Of a stretch of 20,323 nt of DNA, positions 1 through 6,900 are shown in pieces. Both the position numbers and the translations under genes were made by a program. How positions within the stretch are numbered: position 1 is the stretch's first letter; the number at the start of each line of letters is the position of its first letter. The notes under the pieces are model-generated. The model had not been told where the DNA came from. It did no database searches and saw nothing but the letters and a program-made list of their open reading frames with translations. The stretch is from JABDPF01 sp036351055 (lineage in GTDB: Bacteria; Pseudomonadota; Gammaproteobacteria; Xanthomonadales; SZUA-36), in NCBI GenBank assembly GCA_036351055.1, contig JAZBOH010000083.1, forward strand, positions 1-20,323. Reading direction: 5' to 3'.

Positions 1-897
1 CGGATGATCCAGGGCCAGAACAAAGCCTTCCTGGAAATTGCCGGCAAGATCCTGGTGCGCCGTGTCGTGGAGGCCCTGCTGGAAGCCCGCTCCGTGGGGC
101 AGGTATTCGTCGTGGGCCCGCTGGACCGGCTGCAGGCCGCCCTGGGCGGGATTTCACCCCGCGTCAGCCTGGTTGCACAGAGCGGGAAGATGATCGCCAA
201 TGCCTGGGAGGCCATTCGCGCCTCAGAAGCGCATCAGCGTGAACAGGGTAAGCCGGAAGACCCATACCGGCCACTGCTGTTTCTTTCCTGCGACCTGCCC
301 TTGATTTGCCCGGAGGCTGCGGATGACTTCATTGCACGCTGCGCCCTGGAGGACAGCCGGGTTGAACAGGTTTACTCGATGCATTGCGGCGTGGCCGAGG
401 AGGCTTCGCTGAGACAGTACTACCCCGACCAGGGGAAGGACGGCATCATCCGTCCCTATGTCAATTTTTCCGACTGCCGCGTGAGGCTGGCCAATATTTA
501 CGTTGGCCGCCCGCGAACCATGTCAAACCAGGCTTTTTTACAAACCACGTTCGAGCACCGCAAGGCCGCCAAGGTCAAGAATGTGCTGGCCATGGCCTGG
601 GACTTCCTCAGCCAGTCGGGTGGCTGGCAGGCTGCCTGGCTGTCCCTGCGCATGCAGGCGACACTGATGGCGTCAAAAAAGGGCGGTAAGCTCTATCAAC
701 GCCTGCGCCGGGGCAACAGCGCGAAAACAGTCGAGCAGGTCAGCAGCAAGGTGCTGGGTGGCGGAGTGCGCATGGTGATTACGCCCTATGGCGGCTTGAG
801 CCTCGATGTCGACAACGAAGAGGATTTCCGCATGCTCAGCCAACGTTTCGAGGAGTGGCGGAAAGTCCCACCGGTCGAGCCGGCACAACGGTCTTAA
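1..897 (+). CDS. MobA-like NTP transferase domain protein, 5' end cut by window
   Basis: Likely transfers a nucleotidyl group to a phosphorylated acceptor, as GT-A-fold MobA/GlmU/IspD-type enzymes do; the acceptor is unknown. The visible part starts inside the family's N-terminal signature: the usual Gly-rich loop ending in R-M is missing, but the following NKAFLEIAGK stretch, which matches the usual N-K-A-L-x-x-I-x-G-K/R, is present. The metal-binding Asp is the D of SCDLPL (residue 97 counted from the ATG at 4). A terminal D-V-D at 268-270, followed by an E-E-D-F motif, is typical of the C-terminal end of the fold. The frame is open to base 1 and the ATG at 4 lies inside the domain, so the true start is upstream of the window. 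The stop overlaps the stop of the convergent serine hydrolase by 4 bp. The family call is firm; the substrate is not. Confidence 0.75.
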   Translation, partial: RMIQGQNKAFLEIAGKILVRRVVEALLEARSVGQVFVVGPLDRLQAALGGISPRVSLVAQSGKMIANAWEAIRASEAHQREQGKPEDPYRPLLFLSCDLPLICPEAADDFIARCALEDSRVEQVYSMHCGVAEEASLRQYYPDQGKDGIIRPYVNFSDCRVRLANIYVGRPRTMSNQAFLQTTFEHRKAAKVKNVLAMAWDFLSQSGGWQAAWLSLRMQATLMASKKGGKLYQRLRRGNSAKTVEQVSSKVLGGGVRMVITPYGGLSLDVDNEEDFRMLSQRFEEWRKVPPVEPAQRS

Positions 898-2072
898 GGC
901 GACGGCGCGGCCAGCGTGGCCACCTCGGTTCCCTGCGGGGCCGCTGAGAGGTCTTTGAAGGCCATCCGCCAGAACGTCGTGGTCAGTTCGCTGATGTCAC
1001 TGCTTTCCACGTTCATCAGCACGGCCAGGCCGACCTGGTATTTTTCAGACCAGGCGACGTCTGCTCGAAAACCCGATACCCAGCCGCTGTGGTAGACGAT
1101 TTCCTCGTCACCGAGCTGGTAAATCCGCCAACCCAGGCCGTAATGGGCGTCTGACAACATGTCCCGCCAGTACTTGCGGCGCTTGTCGCGAGCCGTGTAT
1201 ACGCGTGGTTCGGTCAAGGTTCGCACGACATCCGGGCCCAATACCTCGGGGTGAGCGCCCAGTTGCGCCATCAGCCACTTGCCCATGTCCAGCGCGCTGG
1301 CATTGACGCCCGCGGCAGGTGCAACACGATAGTAGTTGGGCTTGACCTTGACGGTTTTCCACTGGCCGCGGGATTTCACGTGCGGTTTGGCATGGTTTGG
1401 GTTGTTGATGAAGGACTCGTAGCCCACCGATGCGTCGCGCATGTCCAGGGGGCGGAATATTTTTTCCACCATCATCTCCTCGTAACTGCGCGAGGTGGTT
1501 TTTTCTATTACCGGTTCGATCAGGCTGAAAATGCCGTTCTGGTAGGAGTAACAATCACCGGGATTACAGATGTAGGGCAGGTTGCTGAACTGTTTCCTGA
1601 TGCGGTCCATCGAGAGACCGTCTTCGATCAGGTTGTCGTAAGCGTGGGGGATGAGGCCGGTGCTCTGGCCCAGCAGGTGTTCGATCCGGACCTGGGACGA
1701 GTCGCCGTCCACACGGAAGTCCGGGACGTAATCGATCAAACGGTCACCCCAGGAAAACTCGCCCTCGCTCACCAGCACGCCCGCCAGGCCCGCGGCAAAG
1801 GTCTTGGAGACCGAGGCCACGCGAAAAGCCGTGTTTTCATTAATGGCCTTGTTCCTGCCGGTATCGGTATGCCCAGCCGTTCCGATGCGTATAATTTGCG
1901 TGGGCGTTACCACCGCGTAGGCTGCGCCGGTTATGTTTTCTTCCGCGATGGTTTGCCTGAAAACGGAATGGAAACCGTCGGCCAATTGCTGCTCGGCTTT
2001 ATCGGCGGTAAGCGGGCCAGCCTGCATAAGTGTGCAGGCAAGTGCTGTTGACAGCAGGGTTCTTATTTTCAT
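894..2072 (-). CDS. Serine hydrolase, beta-lactamase class C / D-alanyl-D-alanine carboxypeptidase-like family
   Basis: A secreted serine hydrolase of the AmpC/PBP4*/EstB family, which includes peptidases, esterases and beta-lactamases; the actual substrate cannot be read. Motif 1 SxxK is S87-V-S-K90, motif 2 YxN is Y177-Q-N179, and the KTG-equivalent is H328-S-G330, common in the esterase/peptidase members rather than true AmpC. The N-terminus has K3/R4, a hydrophobic stretch and Ala-rich cleavage options around residues 18-23. This suggests Sec export to the periplasm. Cys13 sits in an imperfect lipobox, so a lipoprotein is less likely. The 392-aa length fits the family. It is divergent from the kinase gene at 2159 and tail-to-tail with the nucleotidyltransferase. 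It should not be called a resistance gene on this evidence. Confidence 0.85.
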   Translation of the reverse strand: MKIRTLLSTALACTLMQAGPLTADKAEQQLADGFHSVFRQTIAEENITGAAYAVVTPTQIIRIGTAGHTDTGRNKAINENTAFRVASVSKTFAAGLAGVLVSEGEFSWGDRLIDYVPDFRVDGDSSQVRIEHLLGQSTGLIPHAYDNLIEDGLSMDRIRKQFSNLPYICNPGDCYSYQNGIFSLIEPVIEKTTSRSYEEMMVEKIFRPLDMRDASVGYESFINNPNHAKPHVKSRGQWKTVKVKPNYYRVAPAAGVNASALDMGKWLMAQLGAHPEVLGPDVVRTLTEPRVYTARDKRRKYWRDMLSDAHYGLGWRIYQLGDEEIVYHSGWVSGFRADVAWSEKYQVGLAVLMNVESSDISELTTTFWRMAFKDLSAAPQGTEVATLAAPSP

Positions 2073-2105
2073 CCCTGGGTGGCCCTGATTCCTTTGTTGG
2101 ATCGT

Positions 2106-2111
2106 ATTCTA
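2106..2111 (-). promoter_or_regulatory. Possible -10 element for the serine hydrolase gene
   Basis: Read on the minus strand this is TAGAAT, five of six matches to TATAAT, placed 34 bp before the ATG at 2072. No good -35 hexamer lies at the right distance, so an activator or a weak promoter is possible. The 86-bp divergent spacer must also hold the kinase promoter, for which I see no clear candidate. Confidence 0.3.
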
Positions 2112-2158
2112 TCCGTAAATGGTAAGCATTTGCACTGATTTCAAAAGGTTGTAACGGG

Positions 2159-3115
2159 ATGAATTACAGTTTGCTTGAAGAAAAAACAAGCGAAGTTCTC
2201 TTCCGGTATTATGGTCTCGAAGGTAGCTTGTTTCGGCTCGGCGGAGAGAACCTGAACTACCGCCTGAGCACGGCCAAGGGAGAGAACTACGTACTCAAGA
2301 TTGTCGGCGACAATGCCCCGCCGGAGTCAGCCGACCTGGAATTCAGGCTATTGGAACACGCCAGGAATGCCGGTTTTCCGATCAGGCTACCCTTCATAAT
2401 CAAAAACTATAGCAAGCAAATAGAAACCAGAATAAAACTTCCTGTATTAGGCTCAAGGCGATTGAGATTAATAAGTTTTATCGGTGGAAGCATGTTGGAA
2501 AACATCAGTGATATATCAACAATTTTGCTCAAAAGTGTCGGAAGATCACTGGCGATGTTCGACAAGGCCATTGAGGACTTTGATCACCCGGCAGCTCACC
2601 TGGGGCACGATTGGGAACTGCTTCACGCGGGGCGGCACCGGCAAAAATTGCCTTCCATCGATGATCCGGAACTGAGTGAGCAGCTTGCCTGGGCCTTCGA
2701 CCTTTGGCAGGACGTTCGGGAAGACCTGCCAGACCTTCCCCAGCAGGTGATCCACGGCGATGCCAACAAGGAGAACATCCTGGTCGCCGGCGAGTCTGTC
2801 GTCGGATTGGTGGACTTTGGCGACGCCTGTTTTAACCCGCGAATCTGTGACCTGGCCATTTGCCTGGCCTACGTGATGATGGACCGGGACGATCCGATGG
2901 CGGCTGCGGCCGTGGTGATTGGAGCTTACAACGACGAAATCGAACTGTCCGAAAAGGAACTCGCCGTGTTGTTCCCCCTGGTTTACGGCCGCCTCGCCGT
3001 GAGCATATGCATGGCGACTTCCCGCAAGTCTGAAAACCCTGCGAACACCAATTGGTTTGCCAGCCTGGAGCCGGCTTTACGGCTGTTACGACACTTATAT
3101 GAAATGGGCTTGTAA
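2159..3115 (+). CDS. APH-fold small-molecule kinase, hydroxylysine kinase / choline kinase-like
   Basis: Predicted cytoplasmic ATP-dependent phosphotransferase of the aminoglycoside phosphotransferase (APH) fold. The N-lobe shows G-G-E-N-x-N-Y-R-L (28-36) and the ATP-binding Lys in Y-V-L-K47. The catalytic loop is H199-G-D201-A-N-K-E-N206, and the metal-binding motif is D219-F-G-D. The H-D-W-E-L-L-H-A segment before the catalytic loop resembles AGPHD1/hydroxylysine kinases. Those often sit next to or fused with a class III aminotransferase, but none is present here, so the substrate is open. The start is an ATG preceded by AACGGG, a weak ribosome site. The stretch 2395-2530 is markedly AT-rich compared with the rest of the gene. 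A terminator follows directly. An antibiotic substrate is not implied. Confidence 0.8.
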   Translation: MNYSLLEEKTSEVLFRYYGLEGSLFRLGGENLNYRLSTAKGENYVLKIVGDNAPPESADLEFRLLEHARNAGFPIRLPFIIKNYSKQIETRIKLPVLGSRRLRLISFIGGSMLENISDISTILLKSVGRSLAMFDKAIEDFDHPAAHLGHDWELLHAGRHRQKLPSIDDPELSEQLAWAFDLWQDVREDLPDLPQQVIHGDANKENILVAGESVVGLVDFGDACFNPRICDLAICLAYVMMDRDDPMAAAAVVIGAYNDEIELSEKELAVLFPLVYGRLAVSICMATSRKSENPANTNWFASLEPALRLLRHLYEMGL

Positions 3116-3130
3116 CAACTGAACGGAGTA

Positions 3131-3166
3131 AAAAAAACCCGCAAAGATCAATCTCTGCGGGTTCTT
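3131..3166 (+). terminator. Rho-independent terminator after the APH-fold kinase
   Basis: AACCCGCA (3136-3143) pairs with TGCGGGTT (3156-3163); inside, AGA pairs with TCT around a TCAA loop after one A/C mismatch. Seven A's precede the stem and TTCTT follows, so it could work in both directions. It starts 15 bp after the kinase stop. Confidence 0.75.
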
Positions 3167-3198
3167 CCACTTTCCAGGAGTTTTTGTTTCTTCTTCGG

Positions 3199-3228
3199 AA
3201 AAATCACCCCCGGGCCGAAGCCCGGGGG
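3199..3228 (-). terminator. Strong Rho-independent terminator for the 39-codon gene
   Basis: On the minus strand CCCCCGGGC, loop TTCG, GCCCGGGGG: nine perfect base pairs capped by a stable UUCG tetraloop and followed by TGA then TTTTT. It lies 24 bp after the stop of the small gene at 3252. Together with the ribosome site this shows that the small ORF belongs to a real minus-strand transcript. The upstream arm can also pair elsewhere (see findings). Confidence 0.85.
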
Positions 3229-3251
3229 GATTGTCCCCCTTACACGATACT

Positions 3252-3371
3252 TCAGGCCTGAGTAATCAATGCTATCGAGCTGATCAGGAGGAAGAGCAAC
3301 CAGATTGCGAAGGTCCAACCCGCTACCATTGCGAAACTGGCTTTCAATACGTTGGTTATTGCTGGTTTCAT
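3252..3371 (-). CDS. 39-aa one-pass membrane peptide, unknown function
   Basis: I do not recognise this family. The ORF runs from ATG (3371) to TGA (3252). The N-terminal dozen residues contain two lysines (MKPAITNVLK) and no acidic residue. A long hydrophobic segment follows, with WTFAIWLLFLLISSIALI near the C-terminus and a polar TQA end, so a single inner-membrane helix with the N-terminus inside is likely. AAGGGG lies 7 nt before the ATG, a good ribosome site; TAAGGAC repeats close by. The gene is flanked by a UUCG-capped terminator and, about 125 bp upstream, a -24/-12-like motif. It is convergent with the kinase gene. Membrane peptides of this size often modulate a larger membrane protein or respond to stress, but nothing here identifies a partner. 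A type I toxin is possible, though no antisense RNA promoter was identified. Confidence 0.6.
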   Translation of the reverse strand: MKPAITNVLKASFAMVAGWTFAIWLLFLLISSIALITQA

Positions 3372-3494
3372 GTCCTTACCCCTTAACTGTCCTTACTCCA
3401 TGTGCTGGCTTGGTTCCGGCACTTACAGTCGATGTGATTTGCAGGTGGCGTCTGTTTGTCTGGCCTGTCAATCAATCACTTACAGCCTATTTAA

Positions 3495-3511
3495 AGCAAA
3501 AATGATGCCAA
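3495..3511 (-). promoter_or_regulatory. Sigma-54-like -24/-12 promoter candidate for the 39-codon gene
   Basis: The minus strand reads TTGGCATCATTTTTGCT. The invariant GG and GC doublets are exactly 10 nt apart, and TTGGCA and TTGC match the RpoN consensus; two of the conserved middle positions differ. The predicted start near 3484 gives a leader of about 110 nt. No enhancer-binding site for an activator was identified, so this is a candidate only. Confidence 0.35.
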
Positions 3512-3776
3512 TGCCTTTCGAAAAATAAAAAATCAATGAAAACAACTAAGTAAGATGGGAATCCTGATCTTTGCAAAAATGCATTTAGCCAAATGTGTCG
3601 GCCTTGGTCAGGAAATGTGACAATTTTTGTCGCTTATTTCCTCCGCAGGTCAAGCAGCATGCCTCGACGGTAAAAAGCCGGTCTTCCCCGAACCGCCCAG
3701 GCGGCCCGTTTGTAGGAAAAGCGCCCCGGCGTTTGCCGAAATTCTCCGCCCGCAAGCTCCATTCCTGGCAATACGG
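3512..3776. other. Gene-free stretch between the small membrane gene and the rhs-like gene
   Basis: No ORF here has a ribosome site or protein-like composition. The left part (3512-3640) is AT-rich; the right part is GC-rich. The only structure seen is a palindrome GACAA-TTT-TTGTC at 3619-3631, which could be an operator. Minus-strand open frames that run across 3585-4052 continue into the signal-peptide region of the rhs-like gene and are judged chance. Confidence 0.5.
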
Positions 3777-3806
3777 TTGACCCGTAAGCCCGTTCAGCAC
3801 TATTGA
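3777..3806 (+). promoter_or_regulatory. Sigma-70-like promoter candidate for the rhs-like gene
   Basis: TTGACC (3777-3782, five of six) and TATTGA (3801-3806, weak) are separated by 18 bp. The predicted start near 3813 leaves a leader of about 110 nt before the ATG at 3923. The -10 match is poor, so low or regulated expression is expected if the site is real. Confidence 0.35.
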
Positions 3807-3922
3807 TACAGAAAAGGGAAGGGGGAGGCCGGTTGAGCCGTTGGCGCGGACCGGGAACCTGGATTTTTTCAATGCAAGCAGAAGGTAAGGGCGTGGCTGA
3901 CGGCCAGCGCCAGGGGGGAGGT

Positions 3923-6900
3923 ATGTCTCGTAAGAAGGGGGGCTTCGGCCGGACGAACAAAACGGTTTCCAATTGGATTTCTTTGCTGCTGATCGGTTTT
4001 TTGATCCTGCCGTTGCAGGCCTGGTCGGCTGGTTCCAAAAATCCCGAGGCACCGGAGTGGATTACTGAGAGTGGCTACAGATCCATGGATGGTTACGCGG
4101 AACTTGCATGGAAAGCGGATTCGAACGGCATTGCCGGACTGTTTCGTCTGGATGAGAGCAGTAAAGGGGAGAACAGGTCCAGCTTCGTGGAAGGCGACAA
4201 CGTTCGAATTTACCGTTCGGTGCCCGGAAAATACAGGTTCACCCTGCGTGCCTGCTCGCGGAACGCGAACGGGGTTCCGTTCTGCGGGAAGAAATCGAAA
4301 AAGCTGACCCTGTTCATCAGTGCCGTTGAGCCTGAGGTTCTTCCCGGCGTCGGCAATCCCTTGGCAACTTCACTGCGTACCACGTCGGCAGCCGATTCGG
4401 TAGCCGGCGGACCCGATCAAATGCGGCCCGGCCTCTGGTTCAACCCTGACCGCAGCGGCCACGGCTACAGTTTCTACTGGGCAAACCGACTGGCCCTGCC
4501 CGAGTCCCACTCCCTGCATGGGTTCAACTACGACCTGCACGGGATCTGGTACACCTACGAGGCGAAAAACGTATTCGACGAAACGGGGGCCGGTGGTTTT
4601 TTTTTATGCCAATTTCCAGCCACTGGCTGCGCGCATGAAACTGGTGCGCGACGGAGACAACAGCTACAGCGGCGGCATCTACGTGACCCGCAACGGCCGG
4701 GAAACCCTGGAAGGCAGTGCGAGTGTCACTTTCGGGACGGGCAATACCAGCGCCCTGGTCGAGTGGTCGGTTGATTTCAAGCTGCAGAGGCTATCGGGCC
4801 GGGACCCGATCACTTTACTGGCTGGATCCGATGGCTCCGGGGTGAGCAGCATCAGCCACTACGCGGGAACCTGGAATAGCGCCAGCGACGCGAGCTACCA
4901 GGTCGTCGCCGACGTCGGTTCCGTGAGCGAGGCAGTCGAAATCCTGTTTGAAGACGCTGCAGGTGACATGACTTGGGTGCAGGCGGTCAACAGCGGCAAA
5001 CCGGTTTCCGCTTATACGAACCTCTGTTTCTACTATGTGCGCAGCGGCTATGCACCCGGATCGCAAGGCGGCATCATTTTTGATCAACTGGACTGCGACA
5101 TGGCCTCGCCGGCCACCGCCACGAACCGGAACGGCGCCCGCCAATTCACAGGCTTCGAGCAAATGAATTTATGGGCGTCGATCACATTGCCCGACCAACG
5201 CGGCGGGGTACGCATCGGCAGCGCCTCTTCACCCGCGGTTCAGCAGAAAACCGCCAATTTCCACCGTGTGTATTTTTCCGGGGTGGCTAACCCGTGCGAC
5301 CTTGCAGAGGGGATGTGCCGGGTTCCCTTGACCTGGTTTAGCGATGGGGACTATCCCCACGCATCGGTTTTTCGCCGCATGCTGGAAACCGGCCAGCGTG
5401 TCCTCGTTGCTGAGGCCGAAGGTCCCGTGGTGGTGGATCGTGAGACACACATTGACCGGGCCGGGACTTATGTATTTGAACTCCGCATGGGTAATTCTGC
5501 GGATTCGAGCCTGATGGCCGAATCAACACCACTGCTTGTTTCCGAATCGGGTCTGGCGACGCCGGGAATGTTGGCGGCCCTGCCTGCCGGCGACACGGGA
5601 GTCGAGTTCCGGGTGCGATGGGAGCACCCGGAACCGGCGGCGGTAGCCTGGTATGAACTCGAAGAGACCGTTCCCGGTCTTGCGCTTCCACGCAGGCACG
5701 TGTTGAGCCCGGGGCAGAACATGGAGAAAAGCTTCGGCTATCCTGAGGGGCCTTTCGGTGTTTACAGCTACCGGGTGCGGGCCTGTGACGCCGCGCAGTG
5801 CAGTGGCTGGACCGGCCTTCTCAACTGGCTGGTCGAAGAGCCGGACAACGGTTTGGAGCCGGCACATCACCCCTGGGCTTCACTTTCAGAGAACGCGGGT
5901 TCGCTGGTCAGGAACATCCGTTTTCACTATGCGATGGGCTACCACTTCCAGCCGGAGATCGACGGTTATGTTACCGAGCTGGGAGGGCTTTTCGACGGGA
6001 CCAAAACCGTAAAACTGTTTGACCGGGCAAGCGGCCAGCTACTGGCCGAAGCCGCCGTCAGCGCTGCGAACGACTGGCAGTACACGGCCATACCGGCGGT
6101 CGCAGTGAAATCCGGCAGGGAATACACGGTGGCGGTTTACCTGGCGGGAACTGGCGGAAGCTACCACTCCATACCGGGGCTGCCGGGCGAGACCGGGAGC
6201 ATCCGCATCCTCTCGTCAACCTATATCGCAACCTCAGCAAACCCTGACGCCGTTCCGGTAAATATGACGTTTGCCGCGATGTACGGGCAGGCGGATATCG
6301 GATTTTCAGCAGGCATGCTACCGGAACCAGAACCAGAACCAGAGCCAGAACCGGATCCGGAGCCCGGGCCGGATCCTGCCCCGGCAAACCCGGAGACCGC
6401 GCCAGAGCCGGCCGCACGACCTTCCTTCCGCATGGATGCTGAATCGGTCACCACCGGGGCCACTGATGGCGAGTTTTTCGTTGATGCCCAGGGTTCAGCC
6501 AACTACCGCATTCCTCTGTTGACCGCGCCGGGTTCGGGTGGCCTGGCGCCGCAGATGAGTCTTCAATACAACAGCCAGGGCGCAAACGATGTCGCCGGGG
6601 TGGGCTGGAGTATTGGCGGCCAGTCTGCCATAAGCCGCTGCCCGCAAACCCGCGAGCAGGACGGCATCGACGGCAAACGGAGCGTTTCCCTGGACTGGTT
6701 CGACCGCTTCTGCCTTGATGGTCAGCGGCTGATGGCGGTCAAGGGCGTATACGGTGCAGATGGCACGGAATACCGCATGGAGATCGATGATTTTTCCCGG
6801 GTGGTTTCCCGGGGGCAAGCGGGCAAGGGGCCCGCGTGGTTCGAGGTATGGCACGGCAACGGCTCGGTCAGCTACTACGGCAATAGCCAGGATTCCCGTA

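Noticed and set aside
1251..2051. A 266-codon plus-strand frame opposite the serine hydrolase
   Set aside because: The minus strand carries all three catalytic motifs of the hydrolase family in the right spacing; the plus frame has none.
894..2072. Antibiotic-resistance beta-lactamase
   Set aside because: The third motif is HSG rather than KTG and the family is mostly peptidases and esterases; resistance cannot be claimed.
2159..3115. Aminoglycoside resistance kinase
   Set aside because: Only the general APH fold is seen. Sequence flavour is closer to hydroxylysine/choline-type kinases.
3305..3505. 66-codon plus-strand frame
   Set aside because: It is antisense to the better supported 39-codon gene and its leader, and lacks a ribosome site.
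3585..4052. Minus-strand open frames upstream of and across the start of the rhs-like gene
   Set aside because: They lack ribosome sites and overlap the well-supported signal peptide and ribosome site at 3912-4030. One has a protein-like Arg-rich end, judged chance.
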